Positions 49,774 to 58,429 of a stretch of 64,000 bases of DNA are shown piece after piece. Under the pieces are notes generated by a model that did not search any database, was not told the origin of the DNA, and saw only the letters and a list, made by a program, of their open reading frames with translations. Within the stretch, counting starts at the first letter, position 1, and each line of letters starts with the position of its first letter. Source of the stretch: Acidilobaceae archaeon (GTDB taxonomy: Archaea > Thermoproteota > Thermoprotei_A > Sulfolobales > Acidilobaceae). The stretch lies in NCBI GenBank assembly GCA_027051095.1, contig JALUAM010000007.1, positions 23,720 through 87,719 on the forward strand, given 5' to 3'. The position numbers were made by a program, and so were the translations under genes.

Positions 49774-50463
49774 GTGGGGAGGCTTGAGAGGCCGGTGCTT
49801 GCAGTTAACATGAAGGCTTATGACTCGGCGTTCGGCGAGAGGGCTAGAGATCTGGCTAGGGCTGCTGGTAGGGTCTCGTCGTCCACGGGGGTTAGGGTTA
49901 TCCTAGTGGCGCCTCTCTTGAATGCAGCGTCTCTAGCAGCGATCTACGAGGATGTCTATGCCCAGCACGCGGACCCGGTGGGCTTCGGGGCTTACACCGG
50001 GTTCACCCCTGCAGAAGCCCTGGCATTGGAGGGCGTGAGGGGCGTCATGGTTAATCATAGCGAGCACAAGATGATTTATAGGGATGTAGAGAGGGTTGTC
50101 GAGTCCGCTAAAAAAGCCGGGCTGGAGGTCCTAGCCTGCGCTGACACCCCCGGCGAGGCTGCGGGGCTCGCTTTCATGAGGGTCGATTTCATAGCCGTTG
50201 AGCCCCCCGAGCTGATAGGGACAGGCATACCAGTGTCTAAGGCTAAGCCCGAGGTGATCACGGGCGCCCTCGAGGCTGTGAGGAGGGTCAGAGAGGTGCC
50301 TGTGCTCGCGGGGGCTGGCATCACGGGCGGCGAGGACGCTGCGAGGGCCGTTGAATTGGGCTCCGCGGGCGTGCTAGTGGCGAGCGCCGTGATGAAGGCC
50401 GCTGACCCCGAGTCCAAGATGAGGGAGCTTGCCGAAGCTATGTCCAGGGCGTGGAGGAGGTAA
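49774..50463 (+). CDS. tpiA: Triosephosphate isomerase (archaeal type)
   Basis: A 229-residue TIM, the short archaeal tetrameric form. Catalytic residues: Asn/Lys in [10 protein letters not shown], His in [16 protein letters not shown], Glu in [13 protein letters not shown]. The phosphate loop [32 protein letters not shown] is present. It interconverts glyceraldehyde-3-phosphate and dihydroxyacetone phosphate. GTG start; TATA about 42 bases upstream. Enolase, another glycolytic gene, is at the right edge but not linked. Confidence 0.95.
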   Translation: MGRLERPVLAVNMKAYDSAFGERARDLARAAGRVSSSTGVRVILVAPLLNAASLAAIYEDVYAQHADPVGFGAYTGFTPAEALALEGVRGVMVNHSEHKMIYRDVERVVESAKKAGLEVLACADTPGEAAGLAFMRVDFIAVEPPELIGTGIPVSKAKPEVITGALEAVRRVREVPVLAGAGITGGEDAARAVELGSAGVLVASAVMKAADPESKMRELAEAMSRAWRR

Positions 50464-50532
50464 GTACGCCTCGCCGCTTCACCCCTTTTTGCCCTTCCAC
50501 GATACCCGCTCCTTGAGGGGTGTCTTCTCTAG

Positions 50533-51684
50533 TTGAGAGTCGCCCTTGTCTCTATGGGGTGGAGCGGCTTTCGCCCCTCTGTCGAGGAGCTCAGCTTCAG
50601 GGAGATGATGTTCGAGGCGGCTATGAGGGCCTACGAGCAGGCGGGAATAGACCCCAGAAGGGACGTGGACGCCTTTATATCGTGCCAGGAGGACTTCTGG
50701 GAGGGCATAGCTATCACCGACGAGTTCGCGCCTGAGCCCATAGGTGGCGTCTTGAGGCCCACCCTCACGGTGGCCGGGGAATTCCTCCAGGGCCTCGCCC
50801 AGGCCTACATGATGGTCAAGACCGGCTACTTCGACGTAGTCGTTGTAGAGTCCCACGCGAAGCCTAGCGACGTTGAGTCTATGAGGGGCGTCTTTGAAAT
50901 GGCATTCGACCCGCTCTACCTGAGGCCTCTAAAGGCGCCTAACCCTCACTTCCTCGCAGGGCTTATGGCGTCTGCATTCATGGCTAGGAGCGGGGTTGAC
51001 AGGGAACACCTTGCCATGGTAGCTGTTAAGAACAAGTCTAACGGCCTCTACAACCCTAGGGCAAGCCATTCCGCCAGGATAACGCTAAGCGACGTCCTGG
51101 ACTCCGAGCCCGTCGTAGACCCCCTGACTAGATACGAGATAGCGCCTTTCAGCGACGCCGCTGTAGTCGCTGTTGTGGCCTCGGAGGAGGCGGCTAGGAG
51201 GCTCACCGACACGCCTGTCTGGATAGACGGCGTGGGGTGGTCTACTGAGGCGGGAACAGGGTCCATGGCTTGGCACGACCTGGGCAGCATGCCGAGCATG
51301 AGGATGGCTGCCACGATGGCCGCGAGCATGGCTGGCATCTCGAGTATAATGAGGGATACTAGCTTCGCGGAGGTAGAGGATAGGTATAGCTTCGCAGAGC
51401 TCATGGCAGCGGAGGAGGCGCTCACTGGCGACGCCCTGGAGGCGGCTAGGATGCTGGAGAACGGGGACTTCGATAGAGACGGCTACTACCCCGTGAATCC
51501 GAGCGGGGGAAGCCTAGCAATGGGAGTCGCTTTCGAGGCGACCGGAGGCGCCAGGCTGTTAGAAGCCTATCTAAGGCTCCTCGGGGGCGGCGAGGAGGTC
51601 GAGGCGGGCGCTGAGAGGGCCCTAGTCCTCTCGTGGAGGGGGATACCAACTAGGACAAGCATGGCAGTCATACTCTCATTGTAG
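50533..51684 (+). CDS. Thiolase-fold protein lacking catalytic residues, paralogue 1
   Basis: A 383-residue SCP2/SCPx-type thiolase homologue (VALVSMGWSGFRPSVEEL, HLAMVAVKNKSNGLYNPRASH, SDAAVVAVVASEEAARRL). The nucleophile loop, normally A-C-A-S-G, reads TLTVAGEFLQGLAQAYM with no cysteine. The GHP block reads SLAMGVAFEATGG without the histidine, and the last CxG is missing. It therefore cannot do thiolase chemistry. Ltp2-like thiolase-fold retro-aldolases also lack these residues and work with a DUF35 partner. TTG start. It is followed four bases later by a second such gene and two DUF35 genes, so it probably forms a hetero-complex with them. Confidence 0.8.
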   Translation: MRVALVSMGWSGFRPSVEELSFREMMFEAAMRAYEQAGIDPRRDVDAFISCQEDFWEGIAITDEFAPEPIGGVLRPTLTVAGEFLQGLAQAYMMVKTGYFDVVVVESHAKPSDVESMRGVFEMAFDPLYLRPLKAPNPHFLAGLMASAFMARSGVDREHLAMVAVKNKSNGLYNPRASHSARITLSDVLDSEPVVDPLTRYEIAPFSDAAVVAVVASEEAARRLTDTPVWIDGVGWSTEAGTGSMAWHDLGSMPSMRMAATMAASMAGISSIMRDTSFAEVEDRYSFAELMAAEEALTGDALEAARMLENGDFDRDGYYPVNPSGGSLAMGVAFEATGGARLLEAYLRLLGGGEEVEAGAERALVLSWRGIPTRTSMAVILSL

Positions 51685-51697
51685 GGGGGTGGTGGCC

Positions 51698-52882
51698 GTG
51701 GTTGCGAGGCCCAACATACATGTTAAGTCCAAGGTCGCCATCGTAGGGGCCGGCTTAACCCTGTTCAGAAGGAGGATGCTAGAGACTCCGAGGGAGCTGG
51801 CATGGGAGGCGGCCAGGATGGCGCTGGAGCAGGCAGGCCTCACCCTGAGAGACATAGACTGTGTGGTTGTGGGCAGCGCTCCCGACGCCTTCGACGGTGT
51901 CCACATGAAGGGTGAGTACCTAGCAGACGGGGCGGGCGGCATAGGGAGGCCGACGGTAAGAGTGTTCGTGGGGGGCGGCACGGGGGTTTTCGTGCCGATA
52001 GCTGCCTGGTGGCACGTGGCTAGCGGCCTCTGTAGGAGCGTACTGGCAGTAGCCGAGGAGAAGATGAGCCCTGCTCACCCCCATCCTCAGGGCGTCTTCG
52101 CCTACATCTGGGATCCAATCCTTGAGAGACCTCTCGGCCCGAACCTGATATGGATATTCGCGTTGGAGATGAGGCGCTACATGTATAAGTGCAATGTGCC
52201 CAAGGAGACTATAGCAAAGGTGTCGGTGAAGAATAAGAGGAATGCGCTCGATCACCCCGCCGCCCAGGCCGCCGCGAAGATAACCGTCGAGGACGTGCTG
52301 AAGAGTGAGGTGCTCGTGTGGCCCGTCCAAAGGCTCGACATAAGCCCCGTGAGTGATGGGGCGGCGGCGCTGGTAATGGTTAACGAGAACGAGGCTAGGA
52401 GGGTCACAGACTCGCCGGTTTGGGTTGAGGGAGTCGGGTGGACGCTGGATAACACGCACTGGTACAACAGGGAGCTGGCCTATCCGAGGTATGTGAACTA
52501 CGCGGCTAGGATGGCGTATAAAATGGCCGGTATTGAGAGGCCGTGGAAGGAGATAGACGTGGCGGAGCCCTACGATCCCTTCGACTATAAGGAGCTACAC
52601 CACATAGAGGGGTTGATGCTGGCTAGGCGCTGCGAGGCGCCTAAGCTGCTGGAGGAGGGCTGGTTCGACAGGGACGGGGAGCTGCCTACGAGCCCCAGCG
52701 GAGGCCTCCTCGGCGTGGGCAACCCGATAGCCGCCGCGGGCCTGATGAAGGTCGCAGAGATATTCTGGCAGCTTAGGTACGAGGCTGGAGCCAGGCAGGT
52801 GAAGAAGCCGGTCCACAAGGGCGTGGCCCAGGCTTGGGGAGACCTTATGCAGGCGGCTACAGTGGTAGTCCTGGGCGTGTAG
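51698..52882 (+). CDS. Thiolase-fold protein lacking catalytic residues, paralogue 2
   Basis: About 394 residues, the same superfamily (SKVAIVGAGLTLFRRRMLETPRELAWEAARMALEQAG, IAKVSVKNKRNALDHP). The cysteine position is in VRVFVGGGTGVFVPIAAW, with none present. The histidine block reads LLGVGNPIAAAGLMK, so His is replaced by Asn, and the end QAATVVVLGV has no second cysteine. Both paralogues keep a well-formed fold, which argues for a new function rather than decay. GTG 51698 has aggggggtgg eight bases upstream and is preferred to 51689. It is the middle of a thiolase-like/thiolase-like/DUF35/DUF35 cassette. Confidence 0.8.
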   Translation: MVARPNIHVKSKVAIVGAGLTLFRRRMLETPRELAWEAARMALEQAGLTLRDIDCVVVGSAPDAFDGVHMKGEYLADGAGGIGRPTVRVFVGGGTGVFVPIAAWWHVASGLCRSVLAVAEEKMSPAHPHPQGVFAYIWDPILERPLGPNLIWIFALEMRRYMYKCNVPKETIAKVSVKNKRNALDHPAAQAAAKITVEDVLKSEVLVWPVQRLDISPVSDGAAALVMVNENEARRVTDSPVWVEGVGWTLDNTHWYNRELAYPRYVNYAARMAYKMAGIERPWKEIDVAEPYDPFDYKELHHIEGLMLARRCEAPKLLEEGWFDRDGELPTSPSGGLLGVGNPIAAAGLMKVAEIFWQLRYEAGARQVKKPVHKGVAQAWGDLMQAATVVVLGV

Positions 52883-52896
52883 GGGGGTGCGCGGGG

Positions 52897-53436
52897 ATGG
52901 GCGAGCCTAGGCTGCCCGGCACCTACCTAAAGGAGAAGGAGATGTACCAGCTGCCGGGCATAGTGGAGCATAGGCCCGACGCTAAGTACTCATTCTCTGC
53001 GGGCCAGGCCGTGAGCAGGTTCCTGGAGGGGCTCAAGCAGGGGAGGATACTGGGTAAGAGGTGTCCGCGCTGCGGCAGGGTCTACGTGCCGCCCAGGAGC
53101 TACTGCGAGTACTGCTTCGCCCCCACGGCCGAATGGGTCGAGGTGAGTGGGGAAGGCGAGGTTAACACGGCAGTGGTAAGCTACATATCCACGTTCAGGG
53201 AGAGGCTCGAGGAGCCGGAGATAATAGCTGTTATAAGGTTATACGCTCCGGGCTACACGGGCAAGAAAGACGAGTACGAGTTCCCAGGCATATTCCATAA
53301 GCTGTGCGGCGTGAAGCCAGAAGACGTCATGTCGGGAAGGGTTATAGGGATGAGGGTTAGGCCGCGCTGGAAGCCGCCGGAGAGGAGGGTGGGCAGCATA
53401 ACAGATATAGAATGCTTCGAGCCCGTGGAGGGGTGA
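52897..53436 (+). CDS. DUF35 acyl-CoA-associated OB-fold protein with zinc ribbon
   Basis: A 179-residue DUF35 protein. The rubredoxin-like zinc ribbon RCPRCGRVYVPPRSYCEYCFAP is followed by the OB-fold (WVEVSGEGEVNTAVVSYIS, GMRVRPRWK). In archaea DUF35 proteins bridge thiolase and HMG-CoA synthase, and in actinobacteria they bind the acyl-CoA for Ltp2-type aldolases. The ORF-track start at 52834 overlaps the previous gene; ATG 52897 has ggggggtgcgcgggg upstream. An N-terminal extension (LPGTYLKEKEMYQLPGIVEHRPDAKYSF) of about 40 residues may contact the thiolase-like subunits. Confidence 0.85.
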   Translation: MGEPRLPGTYLKEKEMYQLPGIVEHRPDAKYSFSAGQAVSRFLEGLKQGRILGKRCPRCGRVYVPPRSYCEYCFAPTAEWVEVSGEGEVNTAVVSYISTFRERLEEPEIIAVIRLYAPGYTGKKDEYEFPGIFHKLCGVKPEDVMSGRVIGMRVRPRWKPPERRVGSITDIECFEPVEG

Positions 53437-53442
53437 TAAGTC

Positions 53443-53925
53443 ATGGCGTGGAGCATGTGGTGGAAGGAGGCTAGGAGGATCTACAAGTTCCCGGGTAAGA
53501 TGGAAGTCGAAAAATATGTATACACGCCAGGCCTTCACGGCCTGGAGGCTGCGAGGAAGCTGAAAGAGGAGGGCAAGTTCGTAGGCACCAAATGCGGCGA
53601 CACGATATACTATCCACCGACAACCTTCTGCCCAGACTTCAGCGAGGGGGGGCTAGCAGAGGTTAGGGGCCCGTGGAGGGTTGCAGCCTTCACGGTAATA
53701 AGGGAGACCATGGAGGGGGAGAGGCTTGAGAAGCCTATAGTCGTAGCGCTGATCGTGCCCGACGACGCTGTGGGCGGTATAATACACTATGTTGACGTAG
53801 ACCCGGATAAAATCTATATCGGCATGGAGGTCGAGCCCGTCCTAAAGCCCAGAGAGGAGAGAAAGGGCAACCCCGTAGAGGACATAGTGCACTTCAAGCC
53901 GAAGATCGAGGAAGGAGAGGGCTAA
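53443..53925 (+). CDS. Second DUF35-like protein with eroded zinc ribbon
   Basis: A 160-residue protein that follows the DUF35 gene by six bases and has the same layout: helix (HGLEAARKLKEEGKFVGTKC), ribbon region, then an OB-fold (WRVAAFTVIRETME, GMEVEPVLKPREE). The ribbon keeps only two cysteines (KCGDTIYYPPTTFCPD), so zinc binding is probably lost. Weak but position-specific similarity (YVPP/YYPP, VGTKC/LGKRC) supports paralogy. It likely forms the second accessory subunit of the thiolase-like complex. ATG start after gaggggtgataagtc. Confidence 0.72.
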   Translation: MAWSMWWKEARRIYKFPGKMEVEKYVYTPGLHGLEAARKLKEEGKFVGTKCGDTIYYPPTTFCPDFSEGGLAEVRGPWRVAAFTVIRETMEGERLEKPIVVALIVPDDAVGGIIHYVDVDPDKIYIGMEVEPVLKPREERKGNPVEDIVHFKPKIEEGEG

Positions 53926-53987
53926 AAGCGTTAAACACTCTGTGCGAGAGAGAGCTGAGACCCCCCTCCTCGGGCGGGTGACGGGTT

Positions 53988-54512
53988 TTGCGCAGGTCCC
54001 TATGGCTGCTCCTCCTAGACCTTGACGGCACGCTCTGGGACCATCTGGACATCTCTAGTCTAGAGCCGCCGTTCAGGCGAGTAGAGGAAGGGGTCATAGA
54101 GGACTCTAGGGGAGTCAGGGTTAGGCTCTATAACTATATGGCGGAGCTGGCCCGCTGGGCTAGGTCTAGGGGCGCGCTTGTAGTGAGCCTTAGCTGGAAC
54201 GAGCCCGAGAAGGCTATCAGCGCTTTAAAAGCGTTCGGCGTCGACGCGCTGTTCCACTGGCATGTAATAGAGCCTCACCCTTGGAAAGGTAGGGCGTTGG
54301 CCAGGTTCCTCGAGAGGGCTCGCATCCGCATACCGCCGCAGCACATGATATATTTCGACGACAGAGATATACACCTAGACGACATATACTTTCATGTGGG
54401 CCCTGTGAAGTACGTCAGAAGCCACAGGGACTGCTCAAGCTTCGAGGAATGCGTGGAACTAGTATCAAGGCTTTTGGGAGGACTAATCCAGGGCTATTCA
54501 GGCCGAGATTAA
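53988..54512 (+). CDS. HAD-superfamily phosphatase, MDP-1-like
   Basis: A 174-residue HAD-fold enzyme. Motif I LLDLDGTLWDH holds both catalytic aspartates, motif II lies in VVSLSWNEPEKAI, and motif IV is IYFDDRDIHLDDI. It has no large cap, as in magnesium-dependent phosphatase-1, which acts on sugars or protein tyrosine/fructosamine phosphates. TTG start, 62 bases after the DUF35 cassette; a weak TATA (cgttaaac, about 53928) suggests separate transcription. Confidence 0.8.
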   Translation: MRRSLWLLLLDLDGTLWDHLDISSLEPPFRRVEEGVIEDSRGVRVRLYNYMAELARWARSRGALVVSLSWNEPEKAISALKAFGVDALFHWHVIEPHPWKGRALARFLERARIRIPPQHMIYFDDRDIHLDDIYFHVGPVKYVRSHRDCSSFEECVELVSRLLGGLIQGYSGRD

Positions 54513-54548
54513 GCGCTGCGGTTCTTCTCTACAAGCTGGGGCCTTAGG

Positions 54549-56087
54549 GTGGGCTCGGGCCCCCGCGGCGAGTGTAGAAGGGTGCTATCCATCGACGTTG
54601 GAACTACCTCCATCAAGGCGGGGGTAGTAGACTGCTCGACTTTGAAGGTTTTGGCGAGGGGGGAAGCTAGGACCCCTCTGAAGATGCCTAGGCATGGATG
54701 GGCTGAGCAGGACCCTGACGAGCTGTGGGATGCTATAGCCTCCGCGGCCAGCAAGGCCGTTGAGTCGACGGACTCCCGTGTAGACGCTGTAGTCACGTCG
54801 ACATACCTTGCAGGCCTAGTACTTTTGAGCGAGAAGGGCGAGCTCAGCAGAATACTAGTATGGATGGACGAGAGGGCTGCCGGCCTTCCCGAGGAGTTGT
54901 TCAGCGGTCCGATTAAGGTTAAGGGTTACAACGTGTTTAGGCTGGCGGAGATGCTGTTCATAGCAGGAGGCGCTCCCGGGAGGTCGGGTAAAGACCCTCT
55001 ATCGAAGATCGCGTGGTTCATGAGGGAGGAGCCGGGCCTAGTCGAGAAGGCTAGCGCTATCGGTACGCTCAAGACGTGGATTCTCTTCAGGCTAGCCCGT
55101 AGAAGCGTAGTGACGCCGGACGACGCTCATCTAACGTGGCTCGTCGACTCGCGAGGCGGGCGCGTGAGATGGAGCCGGCGGCTAGCCAGTAGGTACAGGG
55201 TCCCCCTGGATAAGTTGCCTGAGATAGTGAAGCCCGTGGACATCGTAGGAGGGCTCTCCCCCGGCGCCGCCGAGGACCTAGGCCTCAAGCCGGGGATCCC
55301 CGTTGTGGCGGGCTCCGGCGACGTAGCAGCTGCTGCTATAGGCTCCGGCGCCCTAGGCGAAAGGGAGTACCACGTGTACATGGGGACTAGTAGCTGGGTC
55401 GCGGTTCACTCAAGCAAGAGACTGCTAGACATTAGACATTATATAGGTAGCCTCGCGTCGGCCGTCGAGGGCAAGTACTTGGTCATAGCTGAGCAGGAAA
55501 CTGCGGGCGCCGCCCTAGACTGGGTCCTCGGGGTGGTGGGCGCTGGCTACGAAGAGGCCGAGAGGATGGCGTCGAGGGTGCCCCCGGGCTCGGATGGTGT
55601 CATAGCCGCGCCCTGGTTCTTCGGGGAAAGAAGCCCTATAGACGATCCCGACGCCAGGGCAGCCTTCATAGGGTTAACGCTCGGACACACAAAGTGGCAC
55701 CTAGTGAGATCCGTCATGGAGTCTGTAGCGTTTAACATTGCATGGTCGATGGGAGCGTTGACGAGGATCGCAGGGAGGCCTAGGCTTGTAAGGGGCGTTG
55801 GCGGGGGGTTCAGATCGCGGCTTTGGGCTGGCATACTAGCTAGCGCGCTAGGCACGCCTGTAGAGGTTGTCGAGGAGCCTTGGGACGCCTCGCTGAGGGG
55901 GGCAGCGGCTCTCGCGGTGTCAGCACTCACAGGTTTACGGCTGGAGACTGTGGCTAAGAGGGTTAAGGTCTGGTACGTGGCCGAGCCTGACCCGGAGGCG
56001 GCTAAGACCTATAGGAGGCTTATGGGTGTTTACGTTAAACTCTATGAGAGGCTGGTACCAGTATTCCACGGCCTCCGCGGGGTTTAG
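54549..56087 (+). CDS. FGGY-family carbohydrate kinase
   Basis: A 512-residue kinase of the xylulokinase/glycerol kinase family. N-terminal ATP/phosphate motif LSIDVGTTSIKAGVVDC, substrate aspartate region VLVWMDERAAG, second phosphate motif GIPVVAGSGDVAAAAIGSGAL and the FGGY-C signature VRGVGGGFRSRLWAGILASALGTPV are present. The polyol substrate cannot be read from sequence. GTG start. Its 3' end overlaps the convergent PAP2 phosphatase by 53 bases, an unusually long overlap for this window. Confidence 0.87.
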   Translation: MGSGPRGECRRVLSIDVGTTSIKAGVVDCSTLKVLARGEARTPLKMPRHGWAEQDPDELWDAIASAASKAVESTDSRVDAVVTSTYLAGLVLLSEKGELSRILVWMDERAAGLPEELFSGPIKVKGYNVFRLAEMLFIAGGAPGRSGKDPLSKIAWFMREEPGLVEKASAIGTLKTWILFRLARRSVVTPDDAHLTWLVDSRGGRVRWSRRLASRYRVPLDKLPEIVKPVDIVGGLSPGAAEDLGLKPGIPVVAGSGDVAAAAIGSGALGEREYHVYMGTSSWVAVHSSKRLLDIRHYIGSLASAVEGKYLVIAEQETAGAALDWVLGVVGAGYEEAERMASRVPPGSDGVIAAPWFFGERSPIDDPDARAAFIGLTLGHTKWHLVRSVMESVAFNIAWSMGALTRIAGRPRLVRGVGGGFRSRLWAGILASALGTPVEVVEEPWDASLRGAAALAVSALTGLRLETVAKRVKVWYVAEPDPEAAKTYRRLMGVYVKLYERLVPVFHGLRGV

Positions 56088-56946
56088 CGTAAACCTGTAC
56101 GAGCGCCGGCACTGTTATGGCAGCGACCGCAGCTGCCAGCGTGGAGATCGCCCTCACTGCTAGGTCCTCGTAGGCCACGGCTGGGAGCCCAGCCGCGACT
56201 GCGATGGCCGAGCCCAGGAGCCCCGCCTTGACGCCCAGCGGCTTGTCGCCTAGCAGCCTCTCGTAGGCGGCTAGCCCTGCTAGGCCGCCGAGTAGGGTAG
56301 AGGCCACCTCGACCCTGAGAGCCGAGGCGGCTTCTAGCGGGGCCGCCACGGCTAGCGATAGTGCTACGAGTTGGAGAGGCTTCACCCGCTCGGAGAGCGC
56401 GTAAGCGGCCAGCGCGGCTGCAAGTCCCACTGCTATGCCGCCTGCCACGTCTAACGGATAGTGGACGTTGAGCGCAACCCTTGAAGCGGCTACCAGGCCC
56501 GGCACAGCTATAGCGGCTATGAGCGTGTAATAGCTAGGCAGAGCGAGAGCCAGGTAGGCCCAGAAGGCCGTAGAGGATGAGGCGTGGCCGCTGGGGAACC
56601 CGGGGCCCTCCGCCTCTACGAGCCATAGCTCCCTAGGCGGTCGGGGCATGTCTAGAAGCTCCTTCAAGGCGTCGGTGACAGCCACAGCCAGCATCAGAGA
56701 CGCTAGGAGCCCTGCTCCTCTCTTAGGCCCTAGCACGTGGAATGCTATGGGCAGCGAGACTAGGTAGAAGGGGGTCTCTCCCATTAGCGTCACGAGCCTC
56801 CAGGCGTCTACCCCGGCGTAGTAGACGGTTGCAGCGGCTAGGGCTGACGCGACCGCCGCGAGGGCGGGGCCTCGGAGTCTAGCCGTCTCCTCCCAGCCCG
56901 CGGCGGGGCTCGGATCCCGTCGTTTCCCCACGGGCCCACCATCCAC
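56035..56946 (-). CDS. PAP2-family membrane phosphatase
   Basis: A 303-residue membrane protein with about eight helices. The three PAP2 motifs are LKELLDMPRPPRE, EGPGFPSGHASSS and ASRVALNVHYPLDVAGG, with all catalytic residues (Lys/Arg, His, Arg-His-Asp). Such enzymes dephosphorylate isoprenyl diphosphates or lipid phosphates. In archaea, dolichyl-diphosphate recycling for glycosylation is a likely role. The ATG at 56946 is preceded by ggtgggcccgtgggg. The C-terminal end overlaps the FGGY kinase gene on the other strand. Confidence 0.88.
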   Translation of the reverse strand: MDGGPVGKRRDPSPAAGWEETARLRGPALAAVASALAAATVYYAGVDAWRLVTLMGETPFYLVSLPIAFHVLGPKRGAGLLASLMLAVAVTDALKELLDMPRPPRELWLVEAEGPGFPSGHASSSTAFWAYLALALPSYYTLIAAIAVPGLVAASRVALNVHYPLDVAGGIAVGLAAALAAYALSERVKPLQLVALSLAVAAPLEAASALRVEVASTLLGGLAGLAAYERLLGDKPLGVKAGLLGSAIAVAAGLPAVAYEDLAVRAISTLAAAVAAITVPALVQVYAKPRGGRGILVPASHRV

Positions 56947-56985
56947 GTTTAAGTCTGCGAGAGGCCTCTTAAAATGGGGGCCGCG

Positions 56986-57657
56986 ATGGACCTAGTTGAG
57001 ACCCACTGCCACACGGTTGTCAGCGACGGGAAGCCCACGCCCGAGGAGGCTGTGAGGGCTGCAAGGGCTAGGGGGCTCGCGGCGCTAGCCGTAACAGATC
57101 ATAACACGTTTGAGGGGTCAAGGGCTGCGGCTAGAGCTGCACGCGTGCTGGGCGACGTCATTGTCGTCTTCGGCAGCGAGGTGAGGACTAGCTGGGGCGA
57201 CGTGGTGGTGCTATGCCCCTCAGATCCTGGGGGTGAAGCTCCCCGGGACCCCTTCGAGCTGAGGGAGTGGAGCCTGGAGAGGGGCTGTGTTACTATAGCT
57301 GCCCACCCCCTCAACAAGCTTCACCATGGTATAGGCTGGAAGAGGCTGAGGGAGAACGCCGGGCTTTTCGACGCTGTTGAGGCGTGGAACGCTTATACCC
57401 CGCCGATACTCAACATACCGGTCTTGCTCCTGTCTAGGAGGCTGGGCCTGGCTAGGACCTCGGGGAGCGACGCCCACGTGGCCTCTATGATAGGAGTGGC
57501 GCCCTCGAGAGTTGAAGACGCGTCGAGCCCTGAGGCCGTGGTGGAGAGCATAAGGAGGGGCCTCGTCGAGCCTAGCCTTGGCGTGCCGGGGCCGAGGGCT
57601 CTAGTCGATAGCCTGGTTTGGAGCGTGGAGAGGAGGATTAAGGCTTTGAGGCTCTAG
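56986..57657 (+). CDS. PHP-domain metal-dependent phosphoesterase
   Basis: About 223 residues. PHP motifs: I VETHCHTVVSDG, II LAVTDHNTFEG, III VTIAAHPLNKLHHG, IV ARTSGSDAHVASMIG, so the trinuclear metal site appears complete. The subgroup includes nucleoside 3',5'-bisphosphate phosphatases and uncharacterised hydrolases. The ATG at 56986 gives the usual short lead into motif I; the ATG at 56974 would add four residues. The TATA-like cgtttaag at about 56946 is shared with the divergent PAP2 promoter region. Confidence 0.85.
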   Translation: MDLVETHCHTVVSDGKPTPEEAVRAARARGLAALAVTDHNTFEGSRAAARAARVLGDVIVVFGSEVRTSWGDVVVLCPSDPGGEAPRDPFELREWSLERGCVTIAAHPLNKLHHGIGWKRLRENAGLFDAVEAWNAYTPPILNIPVLLLSRRLGLARTSGSDAHVASMIGVAPSRVEDASSPEAVVESIRRGLVEPSLGVPGPRALVDSLVWSVERRIKALRL

Positions 57658-57679
57658 AAGGTATTCCGGTGCGCCGGGT

Positions 57680-58429
57680 TTGGGGAGGGTAGTAATCCTG
57701 GTCCATAGGTCGTGCGCCTCCAGCTATAGCCTCTTCAGGCAGCTCAAGGATAAAGGGCTCCTGGGCAAGGTAGATCTGAGGCCTGCGAGGTCGCCAGAAT
57801 ACGGCGGCAGAATCGTGTGGAGCGTGCCATGGCTGCTAGTGGATGACAGGCCTGCTGGCTCAGATCCCCTCGACGTGAGGGTAGTCGAGGCGGCTGTAAA
57901 GGGGGATAGGCTGGAGCCCCCCGAGGACCAGCTCTCAGCCTTTATGGAGGCGGTGTTGCATAGTAGCGCGGCCTCAAGCCTAGTAGCGCTGAACTACAGC
58001 CTAGAACCCGTGCTCTCCGAGGACCTAGCCGCCGCGGCCCTCCACGAGCCGCTCACAGGCGCAGACGTAGGGAGGCTGCTATCCCAGGCGAGGTCCGAGT
58101 CTAAGAGGCTCGTCGAGGAGTGGGGCGTCAAGATAGGAAGAGCTCTGGCCATAGGGTTCGTGAGGGAGCTGTGGTGGTCGCGGAGAGGTAGCCTAGAGCC
58201 AGGAGAGATCGAGGAGGCCGCGGGGAAGGGCCTGTTTAGGCTGTGGCTGCTCGCCAAGGCTAGCCTCGGCAGGGCCGGGCTCCCCAGCGACCCCCGGGTC
58301 GAGGCTAACCCTATCATCGAGGAGGCTGAGAGCTTTCTATCCAGGCTGGGCGACGCCCTGGTGGCGAGGGTTGAAAGGGAGCAGAGGGAGGTCCTATCCG
58401 ACGAGGAGTGGGCTAGGGTCGCCGGCTAG
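57680..58429 (+). CDS. Unknown protein with N-terminal thioredoxin-like domain
   Basis: A 249-residue protein. The first 75 residues look like a thioredoxin/glutaredoxin fold: strand VVILVHRSCASSYSLFRQL with a single cysteine where CxxC would be, then WSVPWLLVDDRPAG with the cis-proline loop. The remaining helical domain (LSEDLAAAALHEPLTGADVGRLLSQARSESKRLVEE and onwards) is unfamiliar. It converges on fixX with a four-base overlap. A redox role beside a ferredoxin is tempting but unproven. TTG start after cgccgggt. Confidence 0.6.
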   Translation: MGRVVILVHRSCASSYSLFRQLKDKGLLGKVDLRPARSPEYGGRIVWSVPWLLVDDRPAGSDPLDVRVVEAAVKGDRLEPPEDQLSAFMEAVLHSSAASSLVALNYSLEPVLSEDLAAAALHEPLTGADVGRLLSQARSESKRLVEEWGVKIGRALAIGFVRELWWSRRGSLEPGEIEEAAGKGLFRLWLLAKASLGRAGLPSDPRVEANPIIEEAESFLSRLGDALVARVEREQREVLSDEEWARVAG

